Source: a bacterium (GTDB lineage Bacteria > Bacillota > Clostridia > Oscillospirales > Oscillospiraceae). Taken from it: a stretch of 33,974 bases of DNA. The notes beneath the pieces are model-generated. The model did not search any database and was not told the DNA's origin. It saw nothing but the letters and a program-made list of their open reading frames with translations. Positions within the stretch are counted from its first letter, which is position 1; the number at the start of each line of letters is the position of its first letter. This document shows, in pieces, positions 24,420 to 32,694 of this stretch. The position numbers were made by a program, and so were the translations under genes. Where the stretch lies: NCBI GenBank assembly GCA_004560375.1, contig SFVC01000024.1:1-33974 (forward strand), written 5' to 3'.

Positions 24420-24448
24420 ATTTTAGAACAAACGTTTTTCTCTGTCAA
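24420..24448 (-). promoter_or_regulatory. uvrB promoter with LexA (SOS) box
   Basis: On the minus strand TTGACA (24448-24443) and TAAAAT (24425-24420) are 17 bases apart. The spacer holds GAACAAACGTTT (plus-strand 24426-24437), which fits the Gram-positive LexA consensus GAACRNRYGTTY at every position. LexA bound here would block RNA polymerase. A second inverted repeat, TGTTCT/AGAACA, spans 24413-24430. Confidence 0.88.
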
Positions 24449-24471
24449 CCCTGAACCCTTTAAGAAAGGAT

Positions 24472-24506
24472 AAAACTTCATGCGCCGCCCGGACGCATGA
24501 AGTTTT
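24472..24506 (-). terminator. Terminator after the chromate-transporter pair
   Basis: AAAACTTCATGCG (24472-24484) and CGCATGAAGTTTT (24494-24506) form a 13-pair stem that is symmetric, with T4 at the end on either strand. It lies just after the stop at 24513 and upstream of the uvrB promoter. Confidence 0.85.
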
Positions 24507-24512
24507 GCCCCT

Positions 24513-25079
24513 TCACATCTGAAAAATAATCCCCACCAGCGCCGCCAGCCCGATGAAGCAGATGGGGTGCAGCTTTTTCAGCGGCGAGAACTTCACCAGC
24601 ACAAAAATGATTACAGCCAGTATCACCGCCACCAGATTCAACCGGAAGGGCATCCCCTCCCAGGGCTGGCTGGGGATGATCAGGGCAATCTTAGCCACCT
24701 GAAGCAGTGCCGCCGTGATCAGCGCCACCGACGCCGCCCGCAGGCCGTAGAACACCCCGTCCACCGCCTTAGACTGCCGGAACTTCTCCAGAAACCCGGC
24801 GATGATCAGGATGATCACCACCGAGGGGAAGATCAGCCCCAGAGTGGCTACCACGCCTCCCAGCACCCCCGCCGTGTGGAAGCCCACATAGGTGGCCATA
24901 TTCACCCCCATGGGCCCTGGGGTGGACTCGGAGATGGCGATCATGTTGGCCAGATCCCCCGCGCCAAACCAGCCTGTGCGCTCCCCCAGGTCGGTGAGGA
25001 AGGGGATGGTGGCCAGGCCGCCCCCTACAGAGAACAGCCCCACCCGGCAGAACTCCAGAAACAGTCTGACCAGGATCAT
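24513..25079 (-). CDS. chrA: Chromate transporter family protein, second half-size subunit
   Basis: This 188-residue membrane protein is one half of a split CHR-family transporter. It has SVGGGLATIPFL near residue 17, ISESTPGPMGVNMATYVG (about 48-65) and GLIFPSVVIILIIAGFL, the family's conserved motifs, plus about five to six hydrophobic helices. CHR pairs of short proteins are common in Gram-positive bacteria and are thought to work together. Chromate efflux is known for some members, but many are of unknown substrate. Its ATG overlaps the stop of the partner gene by four bases (ATGA), so the two are translationally coupled. The frame stays open upstream inside the partner, but that is not coding. 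Confidence 0.9.
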   Translation of the reverse strand: MILVRLFLEFCRVGLFSVGGGLATIPFLTDLGERTGWFGAGDLANMIAISESTPGPMGVNMATYVGFHTAGVLGGVVATLGLIFPSVVIILIIAGFLEKFRQSKAVDGVFYGLRAASVALITAALLQVAKIALIIPSQPWEGMPFRLNLVAVILAVIIFVLVKFSPLKKLHPICFIGLAALVGIIFQM

Positions 25080-25669
25080 CCCTTGAGCCCTCCCTTCGCC
25101 CAGCGCACGCACAGCCCCGCCGCGCCCGCGGCAATCACCAGGAACACCGGGGAGGTCACCACGCCCAGCACCGCCCCCAGCCCGCCCTGGGGCAGAGAGA
25201 AAAAGGTGCCGTATCCCGCCAGCACCAGCACCACGGCGTAGATCACCCGGGTGGGCCAGTCGATGACGGCGTTTTTGAACAACTTGATGACGCTGGACAG
25301 GATCAGCGCCACCACCCCCGCCCGCACGCCGTTGAAGGCGTGGATCACCCACTCCAAGTGCATGAAGTTTTGCAGGAAGGCGGCGATCACCATGATGATC
25401 ACCAGCGACGGGAACACCAGCCCCAGAGTGGCGACAGCACCCCCAACGACACCCGCCTGACTGCGGCCCACAAAGGTGGCGGTGTTCACGGCGATGATGC
25501 CCGGGGTGCACTGTCCCACGGCGTAGTAGTCCGCCAGCTGGGTCTCGGTGGCCCATTTTTTGTTCTCCACCAGCTCCCGCTGGAGGATGGGCAGCATGGC
25601 GTAGCCGCCGCCGAAGGTGCACACCCCAATGCGGGCGAAGGTGAGGAACAGATCAATGAGGATGTTCAT
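25076..25669 (-). CDS. chrA: Chromate transporter family protein, first half-size subunit
   Basis: This 197-residue partner of the split CHR transporter has FGGGYAMLPILQREL (about 19-33), the YYAVGQCTPGIIAVNTATFV motif (48-67) and GLVFPSLVIIMVIAAFL, then further membrane helices. The two subunits share the same motif order, reflecting an ancient duplication with probable opposite membrane orientation. GGGGTGATTGC precedes the ATG. A palindromic repeat separates it from nadE upstream. The substrate is unknown; chromate or sulfate-like oxyanions are the family guess. Confidence 0.9.
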   Translation of the reverse strand: MNILIDLFLTFARIGVCTFGGGYAMLPILQRELVENKKWATETQLADYYAVGQCTPGIIAVNTATFVGRSQAGVVGGAVATLGLVFPSLVIIMVIAAFLQNFMHLEWVIHAFNGVRAGVVALILSSVIKLFKNAVIDWPTRVIYAVVLVLAGYGTFFSLPQGGLGAVLGVVTSPVFLVIAAGAAGLCVRWAKGGLKG

Positions 25670-25690
25670 GCAATCACCCCAAAATCAATG

Positions 25691-25768
25691 TGTAGGGGAG
25701 GGCCTTGGCCCTCCCGATGGCCGGAATGCGTTTGGGAAAGGGCGGGAGGGGCAAGCCCCTCCCCTACA
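25691..25768. repeat. REP-like palindromic element overlapping the nadE 3' end
   Basis: The 78-bp element has terminal inverted repeats TGTAGGGGAGGG and CCCTCCCCTACA. Inside are two near-perfect hairpins: GGGAGGGCC/GGCCCTCCC around TT and GGGAGGGGC/GCCCCTCCC around AA. This is the layout of REP/MITE-like repeats. The CTA in the right terminus is the nadE stop codon. No second copy is visible in this window. Confidence 0.75.
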
Positions 25769-27680
25769 GATCCTCCAATTCGTCCAGCCACAATTTTGCC
25801 ACCGCGTCCGACGGCATCCGCCAGTCCCCCCGGGGGGACAGCGCCACCGAGCCCACCTTGGGCCCGTCGGGCAGGCAGGATCGCTTGAACTGCTGGGAGA
25901 AGAACCGCCGGTAGAAGTTCTTCAGCCACTTCAGCAGCGTCTCCCGGTCATAGCGGCCCTCAAAGGCGCGGCAGGCAAGGCGAAGCACTTTACGGGGCGG
26001 GAAGCCCCACCGGATGGCGTAATAGAGGTAGAAGTCGTGGAGCTCGTAGGGCCCCACCAGATCCTCGGTGATCTGGGCGATCTCCCCGTCCTTGGGGGGG
26101 AGCAGCTCCGGGGACACCGGGGTGTCCAGAATGTCCCGGAGCACCTCCCCGGCCCGGCCGCCCAGCCGGTCCGCCTCCCAGGCCACCAGGTGGCGCACCA
26201 GCGTCTTGGGGATGGAGGCGTTGACGGCGTACATGGACATATGATCCCCGTTGTAGGTGGCCCAGCCCAGGGCCAGCTCGGACAGATCCCCGGTGCCGAT
26301 GACCAGCCCGCCCCGCTGGTTGGCCAGATCCATCAGCACCTGGGTGCGCTCCCGGGCCTGGGCGTTCTCGAAGGTGACGCTGTGATCGTCCATGGACTGG
26401 CCGATGTCGTCGAAGTGCTGCTCCACCGCCTTGCCGATGTTCACCTCCAGGAAGTCCGTCCCCAGCTCCTGGGCCAGGATCTCGGCGTTGGATCGGGTGC
26501 GGCGTGTGGTGCCGAAGCAGGGCATGGTGACGGCCAGAATCCCTTTCCGGTCTTTGCCCAGCAGATCAAACGCCTTGGCGGTGATCAGAATGGCCAGGGT
26601 GGAGTCCAGCCCGCCGGACAGGCCCACCACGGCGCAGGGGGAATTGGTGTGCTCCAGCCGCTTCTTGAGGCCCCGAGCGGCGATGGTGAGGATCTCCTCA
26701 CACCGCTCCCCCCGGCAGGATTCGTCCGCCGGGAGAAAGGGCGTGGGGGAGACGGGGCGGGTGAGGGGGGTGTCGTGTACCTTTAAAGAAAAGGCACCGC
26801 TCCAGATGCGGCCCGCATTGAGATCCGGGAACGTATTCATCCGCCGCCGCTCATAGGTCAACCGCTGTATATCAATCTCACTAACGATCAGTCCCGTTGC
26901 AAACCGCCTTTCCGCCAGCATGGTTCCATTTTCCGCGATCATGTTATGGCCGGAGAACACCAGATCGGTGGAGCTCTCCCCCTCCCCCGCATCGGCGTAG
27001 ACATAGCCGCACACGCACCGGGCGGACTGTCCCGTGACCAGGGCGCGGCGGTAGTCCGCCTTGCCCGCCACCTCGTCGGAGGCGGACAGATTGAGGAGAA
27101 GGGTGGCACCTGCTTGGGCTAAACGCACCGAGGTGGGATTGATGGCCCAAAGATCCTCGCAGATTTCCACACCAATGTTTAGCCCCGGCATATCTTCGCA
27201 CTCAAAAACAGCATAAGGGGCCAGTATAACCGACTGCCCCGCAAGCATCACGTTGTCAATGAATCGATCCTCCGGTTCCGGGGCCGGCATAAACCAGCGG
27301 GCTTCATAGAATTCCCCATAGTTGGGAATATAGTGCTTGAGACAGCCACCCAAAATCTCTCCGCGCAGTAATATAATGGCACAATTATACAATTTGCTCT
27401 CAATTCGCACCGGCAACCCCAGCGCCGTGAGCAGATCCAGTTCCTTCGTCTCCTCCAAAATCCGCCCCAGCGCCCGCTCCGCCCCGTCCAGCAGGGTGGG
27501 CTGCAAAAACAGGTCGCCGCAGGTATACCCGGTGACGCACAGCTCCGGCAGGGCCAGCACCTTGACCCCCTGCGCCGCCGCCTCCTTCATCAGGGCGATG
27601 ATCTGCCCCGCGTTATACTCGCAGTCGGCCACCCGGATCCTGGGCGTACCCGCCGCCACCTTCACAAAGCCGTCCCGCAT
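25764..27680 (-). CDS. nadE: Glutamine-dependent NAD+ synthetase
   Basis: This enzyme makes NAD+ from deamido-NAD+, ATP and glutamine. It is a fusion of a nitrilase-type amidotransferase domain (about residues 5-290) and an ATP-pyrophosphatase domain. The catalytic triad is E46 (LALPELCVTGY), K115 and C174 (EICEDLW). The synthetase P-loop is GLSGGLDST, with SGGLDS at 355-360. At 638 residues it has the family length. I chose ATG at 27680, eight bases after GGAGG, over a start 35 codons upstream that would encode a basic low-complexity tail inside the promoter. Parts of the gene (about 26780-26940 and 27120-27420) look less GC-rich than the rest. The stop lies in a palindromic repeat. Confidence 0.95.
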   Translation of the reverse strand: MRDGFVKVAAGTPRIRVADCEYNAGQIIALMKEAAAQGVKVLALPELCVTGYTCGDLFLQPTLLDGAERALGRILEETKELDLLTALGLPVRIESKLYNCAIILLRGEILGGCLKHYIPNYGEFYEARWFMPAPEPEDRFIDNVMLAGQSVILAPYAVFECEDMPGLNIGVEICEDLWAINPTSVRLAQAGATLLLNLSASDEVAGKADYRRALVTGQSARCVCGYVYADAGEGESSTDLVFSGHNMIAENGTMLAERRFATGLIVSEIDIQRLTYERRRMNTFPDLNAGRIWSGAFSLKVHDTPLTRPVSPTPFLPADESCRGERCEEILTIAARGLKKRLEHTNSPCAVVGLSGGLDSTLAILITAKAFDLLGKDRKGILAVTMPCFGTTRRTRSNAEILAQELGTDFLEVNIGKAVEQHFDDIGQSMDDHSVTFENAQARERTQVLMDLANQRGGLVIGTGDLSELALGWATYNGDHMSMYAVNASIPKTLVRHLVAWEADRLGGRAGEVLRDILDTPVSPELLPPKDGEIAQITEDLVGPYELHDFYLYYAIRWGFPPRKVLRLACRAFEGRYDRETLLKWLKNFYRRFFSQQFKRSCLPDGPKVGSVALSPRGDWRMPSDAVAKLWLDELEDL

Positions 27681-27742
27681 GGATGGCCCCTCCTTTATCC
27701 GCCGCCAGCCCCGCCGGCCGCGGCCCAAATTGACACTGCGGT

Positions 27743-27771
27743 ATTTTACCCCAAAACCGCAAAAAAAGCAA
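27743..27771 (-). promoter_or_regulatory. Probable nadE promoter
   Basis: On the minus strand TTGCTT (27771-27766), a 17-base spacer and TAAAAT (27748-27743) lie about 65 bases before the chosen ATG. The -10 is good and the -35 is partial. Confidence 0.55.
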
Positions 27772-27832
27772 CGGGAACGCTCCACAAACTCCCGCCTCTC
27801 TTTTTGCGGAATTTATATCCTGTTCATTGATT

Positions 27833-27860
27833 TTTACAGTGGTTTGGTGTAAACTATATT
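27833..27860 (+). promoter_or_regulatory. Probable promoter for the nucleoside phosphorylase operon
   Basis: TTTACA (27833-27838), a 16-base spacer and TATATT (27855-27860) precede the gene by about 35 bases. An overlapping TTGATT/TAAACT pair with a 17-base spacer is an alternative. TTTAC and GTAAA also form an inverted repeat here that might be an operator. Confidence 0.55.
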
Positions 27861-27895
27861 GATTCAACAAAATTTTACTATGGGAGGCTATCACT

Positions 27896-28720
27896 ATGGC
27901 ATACACATTCGCTCAATATCAGGAAAGCGCTGACTACATCAAGGAAAAAATCGGGGACTTTATCCCCAAAGTCGCCATGGTGCTGGGCTCCGGCCTGGGC
28001 TTCCTGGGCGACGTGGTGGAGCACCCCATCGCCATCCCCTACGGGGACATCCCCCACTTCAAGGCGTCCACCGCCCCCGGCCACAAGGGCCAGCTGGTGT
28101 TCGGTACGCTGGCGGGCCGGCCTGTGGCCGTCATGCAGGGCCGGATGCACCACTACGAGGGCTACGAGTACGATGAGGTGTCCTATGCCGTCCGCGTCCT
28201 GCGGCTGCTGGGCTGCGACATCCTCATCGTCACCAACGCCGCCGGCTGCGTGCGTACCGACTGGCAGGCCGGCGACCTGATGCTCATCACCGATCAGATC
28301 AAGATGTTCTCCGAATCCCCCCTCCGGGGGGCCAACCTCCCCGAATTTGGCGTGCGCTTCCCCGACGCCTCCCACCTGTACACCGTCCGCCTCCAGGACG
28401 TGGCCCGGAAGGCGGCGGCGGAGCTGTCCATCCCCCTGCGGGAGGGGGTCTACTTCTACTGCTACGGCCCCCAGTACGAGACCCCGGCGGAGATCCGGGC
28501 CGTCCGCACCCTGGGCGGGGACGCGGTGGGGATGTCCACCGCCCCGGAGGCCATCGTGGCGGGCCACTGCGGCATGGAGGTGCTGGGCTTCACCCTGCTG
28601 AGCAACATGGCGGCGGGCATTCTGGATCAGCCCCTCAGCGAGCAGGAGGTGTTGGACGCCGCCGCCGCGGCCAAGGACAAGTTCTCCCGGCTGGTGCTGG
28701 CCTGCCTGGAAAAGCTGTAA
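27896..28720 (+). CDS. punA: Purine nucleoside phosphorylase (trimeric PNP/MTAP family)
   Basis: This enzyme cleaves purine nucleosides with phosphate to base and ribose-1-phosphate. The 274-residue protein carries the PNP-I motifs: VLGSGLG near residue 29, APGHKGQLVFG with the catalytic His, the MQGRMHHYEGY signature, and VTNAAGC. Later come YGPQYETPAEI, VGMSTAPEAIVA and LLSNMAAG, whose Asn corresponds to the base-binding Asn of 6-oxopurine-specific enzymes, so inosine or guanosine is the likely substrate. The ATG follows GGGAGG. It is the first gene of a plus-strand run and lies 16 bases before the deaminase gene, which supports a shared salvage pathway. Confidence 0.93.
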   Translation: MAYTFAQYQESADYIKEKIGDFIPKVAMVLGSGLGFLGDVVEHPIAIPYGDIPHFKASTAPGHKGQLVFGTLAGRPVAVMQGRMHHYEGYEYDEVSYAVRVLRLLGCDILIVTNAAGCVRTDWQAGDLMLITDQIKMFSESPLRGANLPEFGVRFPDASHLYTVRLQDVARKAAAELSIPLREGVYFYCYGPQYETPAEIRAVRTLGGDAVGMSTAPEAIVAGHCGMEVLGFTLLSNMAAGILDQPLSEQEVLDAAAAAKDKFSRLVLACLEKL

Positions 28721-28736
28721 AGGAGGCCCCCCTGTC

Positions 28737-30044
28737 ATGACGACGCTGTTTACCAACGTCACCGCCCTGCTGATGGATCAGGACTTTACCACCTTGCGGG
28801 ACGGCTATGTGGCCGTGGACGGGACGGACATCTCCTATGTGGGCGGGACGCGGCCCCAGGGAGCCTTCGACCAGACCATTGACTGTGCCGGCAAGGTGAT
28901 GATGCCCGGCTTTGTGAACTGCCACACCCACGTGCCCATGACCCTCATGCGGGGCTACGGCGGCGGGCACGATCTCCAGAGCTGGCTCCAGGACTTCATC
29001 TTTCCCGCCGAGGCCAGGTGGGACGACCGGGCGCTGGCCGCCGCCACCGGGCTGGGGCTGGCGGAGATGATCGCCTCCGGCGTCACCTGTATCGCCGATA
29101 TGTATATGCGAACCGGGGTCATCGCCCGGCAGGTGCTGGACGCGGGGATCTCCGCCAACCTGTCGGTGGGCGGGGTGTACTTCGGCGATCCGACGGACTT
29201 CTCCCCGGAGAAGTGCGGCGACTGCGCCAACCAGCGGGCCCTCACCGAGGAGTGGCACGGCGCGGGAGACGGCCAGATCCTGGCCGACGCCTCCATCCAC
29301 GGGGAATACACCTCCAGCGCCCCCCTGTGGCAGTGGATGGCGGACTATGCCCAGGCCCACAAACTGGGTATGCACGTCCACATCTCCGAGACGAAAAAGG
29401 AGCACGCGGACTGTAAGGCCCGCCATGACGGCCTGACCCCCATCCAGACCCTGAGCCAGTACGGCGTGTGGGATTGTGGGCGCTCCATCGCCGCCCACTG
29501 CGTCTACACCACCCCCGAGGATTGGGCCATCATGGCCCAAAAGGGCGTGTCCTGCGTCCACAACCCCTACTCCAACCTGAAGCTGGGCTCGGGCATCGCC
29601 CCCATCCCCGCCATGCTGAAGGCCGGAGTGAACGTGGCCCTGGGCACCGACGGGGTGAGCTCCCACAACAGCATCGATCCCTTTGCCGACATGAAGCTGG
29701 CCGCCATCCTCCACAACGGCGCCGCCTGCGACCCCATGGCCGTCACCGCCCGGCAGGCCCTGGAGCTTGCCACCGTCAACGGGGCCCGCGCCCTGGGCCG
29801 GAACACCGGGCGGATCGCGGCGGGCTGCACCGCCGACCTGATTCTGGTGGACTTCGACGCGCCCAACCTGATCCCCTGCCACGACCCGGCGGAAAATCTG
29901 GTGTTTTCCGCCCACGGCTCCAACGTGTGCATGAATATGGCCCGGGGCAGGGTCATATACCAGAATGGGGCGTTCCTCACCCTGGATCTTGACCGGATCA
30001 AGGCCGAGGTGACGCAGTACGCCCTGCCCCATATGTTCAAGTGA
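28737..30044 (+). CDS. mtaD: 5'-methylthioadenosine/S-adenosylhomocysteine deaminase-type amidohydrolase
   Basis: This is a zinc or iron amidohydrolase of the MtaD/TrzN group, which deaminates MTA, SAH or adenosine. It shows the metal-binding NCHTHVPMTLMRG (H63, H65), MHVHISETKKEH in the middle, AAHCVYT, and NPYSNLKLGSGIAPI plus GTDGVSSHN with the catalytic Asp. The 435 residues are normal for the group. The start ATG has AAGGAGG ten bases upstream. Coupled with the phosphorylase just before it, the pair could convert MTA to methylthioinosine and then hypoxanthine. The family is secure; exact substrate is not, because related enzymes act on cytosine, guanine or triazines. Confidence 0.88.
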   Translation: MTTLFTNVTALLMDQDFTTLRDGYVAVDGTDISYVGGTRPQGAFDQTIDCAGKVMMPGFVNCHTHVPMTLMRGYGGGHDLQSWLQDFIFPAEARWDDRALAAATGLGLAEMIASGVTCIADMYMRTGVIARQVLDAGISANLSVGGVYFGDPTDFSPEKCGDCANQRALTEEWHGAGDGQILADASIHGEYTSSAPLWQWMADYAQAHKLGMHVHISETKKEHADCKARHDGLTPIQTLSQYGVWDCGRSIAAHCVYTTPEDWAIMAQKGVSCVHNPYSNLKLGSGIAPIPAMLKAGVNVALGTDGVSSHNSIDPFADMKLAAILHNGAACDPMAVTARQALELATVNGARALGRNTGRIAAGCTADLILVDFDAPNLIPCHDPAENLVFSAHGSNVCMNMARGRVIYQNGAFLTLDLDRIKAEVTQYALPHMFK

Positions 30045-30062
30045 CGGGAGAGATCTGAAGAT

Positions 30063-31739
30063 ATGTCTGCTTCCACCCCCAAGAAAAACTCCTTCTTCGG
30101 CGGCGCCGCCATTTTGACCGCCGGGATCATCATCGTCAAGCTCATCGGCGCGCTGTACAAGGTGCCCCTGGGCAACATCCTCACCGACGCGGGCTTCGCC
30201 GACTTCAACACCGCCTACGACATCTACTCCCTGCTCATCGTCATCTCCACCGGCGGCCTGCCGGTGGCCCTGTCCAAGATGGTGTCCGAGGCCGACGCCC
30301 TGGGCCGGACAAACCAGGTGAACAAGGTGTTCCAAATCGCGGTGGTGGCCTTCTGCGTTCTGGGCACCATCAGCTTCCTGATCATGGCGGTGTTCCCCCG
30401 GCAGCTGGCCGACGCCATGAACAACAGCCGGGCCCGCTGGAGCATCCTGGCCCTGGCCCCGGCGGTGTTCTTCATCTGCCCCATGTCCGCCCTCCGGGGC
30501 TACTTCCAGGGCCACTCCCTCATGACCCCCACCGCCATCTCCCAGATCATAGAGGCCATCTGCAAGCTGGTCATCGGCCTGCTGCTGGCCAACGCCGCCA
30601 TGAAGGCGGGGCTGGACGAGTCCCTGGCCGCCGCGGGGGCCATCCTGGGCGTGTCCGTGGGGGTGGCGCTGGCCATGTTCTATATGTACTGGTGCTACCG
30701 CTCCCGCCGCTCCCGCCAGAAAAAGGGCCGGGACGTGCCCGACGGCAGCCGGGAGATCCTCACCACCCTGGCCAAGCTGGCCGTCCCCATCACCGTGGGC
30801 GCGTCCATCATCGCCGCCACCAATATCCTGGACTCCGCCATCCTCATGGATCGGCTCCAGGACGCCCTGGGCATCGGGGAGGACGCCGCCCGCACCCTGA
30901 AAGGCGTCTACAACAAAACCATGACCCTCTACAACCTGCCCGCCTCCTTCATGGTGCCCCTGACCTCCAGCGTGATCCCGGCGGTGTCCGCCGCCCGGGC
31001 TGTGAGGAACTACCGGCAGGGGGCCCAGATCAGCGAAACCACTCTGCGCACCACCGCCCTGCTGGCCTTCCCCGCCGGGATCGGCCTGTTTGTGCTGGGC
31101 GAGCCCATCATCCGCCTGCTCTACCCCTCCACCGCCGATCTGGTCCTGGCGGGCTGGATGCTGTCCGTGCTGGGCATCGCCTCCATCGCCGTTTGCTTCA
31201 TGCTGGTGAGCAATTCCATCATGCAGGCCCACAAGCTGGTGACCCTGCCCATGGCCACCACTCTCATCGGCTGTATTTTGAAGCTCATTGTGGGCTATAT
31301 TCTCATTGGCAACCCCGATATCAACATCAAGGGCGGCGCCATCAGCACTGTGGCCTGCTTCGGCGTCATCGCCCTGCTGGATCTGGTGATCATCAAGCTG
31401 GCCCTGCCCCGCTCCCTGAGCTACGCGCGGGTGTTCGCCAAGCCCGCCGCCGCCGCGGTCGCCATGGGCGCCTCCGCCTGGGCGGTGTGCGGGCTGCTGT
31501 CCAAGGTGCTGGTGAAGCTGGGCCCCTTCCAGCAGACGGCCGACGGCGTGCCCGTCCTGGACGAAGCTGGATCCGCTGTCCTGTCCTGGATGGGGAACGC
31601 CCTGGCGGTGATGGCCGCCATCGGGGTGGCGGTGATCGTCTACTTCGCCCTGATCCTGCTGACCAAGGCCATCTCCAAGGAGGATTTGGCCCTCATGCCC
31701 AAGGGGGATAAAATTGCCCGACTCCTGCGGATTCAGTGA
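30063..31739 (+). CDS. MurJ/SpoVB-family lipid-linked polysaccharide flippase
   Basis: This is an integral membrane protein of the MOP superfamily, which moves lipid-linked oligosaccharides or lipid II across the membrane. The 558 residues hold about 13-14 hydrophobic helices, starting with AAILTAGIIIVKLIGALYKV (16-35) and containing GGLPVALSKMVSEA and the SALRGYFQG motif of SpoVB/YabM/YtgP proteins. It lies just before mazG, hup and an S4 gene, as yabM precedes yabN and yabO in Bacillus. SpoVB-like proteins act in spore cortex or septal wall synthesis; which of these applies cannot be told. The ATG has a GGGAGAG site. Confidence 0.9.
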   Translation: MSASTPKKNSFFGGAAILTAGIIIVKLIGALYKVPLGNILTDAGFADFNTAYDIYSLLIVISTGGLPVALSKMVSEADALGRTNQVNKVFQIAVVAFCVLGTISFLIMAVFPRQLADAMNNSRARWSILALAPAVFFICPMSALRGYFQGHSLMTPTAISQIIEAICKLVIGLLLANAAMKAGLDESLAAAGAILGVSVGVALAMFYMYWCYRSRRSRQKKGRDVPDGSREILTTLAKLAVPITVGASIIAATNILDSAILMDRLQDALGIGEDAARTLKGVYNKTMTLYNLPASFMVPLTSSVIPAVSAARAVRNYRQGAQISETTLRTTALLAFPAGIGLFVLGEPIIRLLYPSTADLVLAGWMLSVLGIASIAVCFMLVSNSIMQAHKLVTLPMATTLIGCILKLIVGYILIGNPDINIKGGAISTVACFGVIALLDLVIIKLALPRSLSYARVFAKPAAAAVAMGASAWAVCGLLSKVLVKLGPFQQTADGVPVLDEAGSAVLSWMGNALAVMAAIGVAVIVYFALILLTKAISKEDLALMPKGDKIARLLRIQ

Positions 31740-31817
31740 GAACTTCCTGAAAATTTCCGCATTTTTACAAAATTCCGCGAATACTTGTGGGAAATCTATT
31801 GCAATTCAGGTGACACT

Positions 31818-32618
31818 ATGGTAAACTGGACTGACAAACCGTCCTATAACTGCCAGGATCTGCGGGAAATCGTCCGCATTCTGCGTCATCCCGGCGGCTG
31901 CGCCTGGGATCAAGAGCAGACCCACGTCTCCATCCGCCGCAACTTTTTGGAGGAGGCCTATGAGGTGGCCGAGGCCATCGACGAGGGCGACCCCGAGCAT
32001 CTGCGGGAGGAGTTGGGCGACGTGCTGCTCCAGGTGGTGTTCCACTCCTCCATCGAGGAGGACGCGGGGCGGTACGACTTGGACGCCGTGGCCGATGGGG
32101 TGTGCAGGAAGCTGATCTACCGCCATCCCCACGTGTTCGGCGACGTGACCGTCCACTCCACCGGCGAAATCCTCTCCAACTGGGAAGAGCTGAAAAAGAA
32201 GGAGAAGGGCCAGGCCACCCAGGCCGACGCGGTGGACGCGGTGGCCCGCTCCCTGCCGGCCCTGTGGCGGGCGGAGAAGATGAAAAAGAAGGCCGCCAAG
32301 GCCGGCTTCGACTGGCGGGACGTGTCCGGTGCGCTGGACAAGCTGTCCGAGGAGCTGGACGAACTGAAGGCCGCAGCCCTGTCGGGAGAAGGGGATCCCG
32401 TGGAGGAGCTGGGGGATCTGCTGTTCGCCGCGGTCTGTGTGGGCCGCTTCCTGGACGCCGACCCGGAGGACGCCCTTCACGCCGCCTGCAACAAGTTCTC
32501 CGCCCGGTTCCGCAAGACGGAAGCGTTGGCCGCTCAGCGGGGGCTCAGCCTGGACAAGCTGTCCGACCGCGAGCAGATCGCCCTCTGGCGGGAGGCCAAG
32601 GAACAGATAGAGGCTTAA
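31818..32618 (+). CDS. mazG: Nucleoside triphosphate pyrophosphohydrolase MazG
   Basis: This enzyme hydrolyses NTPs to NMP and pyrophosphate, cleaning non-canonical nucleotides. The 266-residue protein has two MazG domains: the first with WDQEQTHVSIRRNFLEEAYE and EELGDVLLQVVFHS (E and D metal ligands), the second with LSEELDELKAA and EELGDLLFAAVCVGR. The YRHPHVFGD motif joins them. Bacillus YabN has an N-terminal methylase-like domain before MazG; that domain is absent here, so this is the plain MazG form. ATG at 31818 is chosen with AGGTGA upstream; an earlier in-frame start lacks a ribosome site. It lies between the flippase and hup. Confidence 0.95.
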   Translation: MVNWTDKPSYNCQDLREIVRILRHPGGCAWDQEQTHVSIRRNFLEEAYEVAEAIDEGDPEHLREELGDVLLQVVFHSSIEEDAGRYDLDAVADGVCRKLIYRHPHVFGDVTVHSTGEILSNWEELKKKEKGQATQADAVDAVARSLPALWRAEKMKKKAAKAGFDWRDVSGALDKLSEELDELKAAALSGEGDPVEELGDLLFAAVCVGRFLDADPEDALHAACNKFSARFRKTEALAAQRGLSLDKLSDREQIALWREAKEQIEA

Positions 32619-32694
32619 CAGCGCCAACGTGCGCTTTAAGTATAAATCTGCGGCAAGACCGCAAGTTTAACACAGATTTACAGGAGGAAAAGTC

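Noticed and set aside
24513..25622. Single 369-codon frame across both chromate-transporter genes
   Set aside because: Only its last 188 codons match the family; the first part is the wrong frame of the upstream subunit. The real start is the ATG at 25079 overlapping the partner's stop.
28635..31232. Long minus-strand frame opposite the deaminase and flippase genes
   Set aside because: It spans two well-supported genes and an intergenic gap on the other strand and shows only antisense-type low-complexity sequence.
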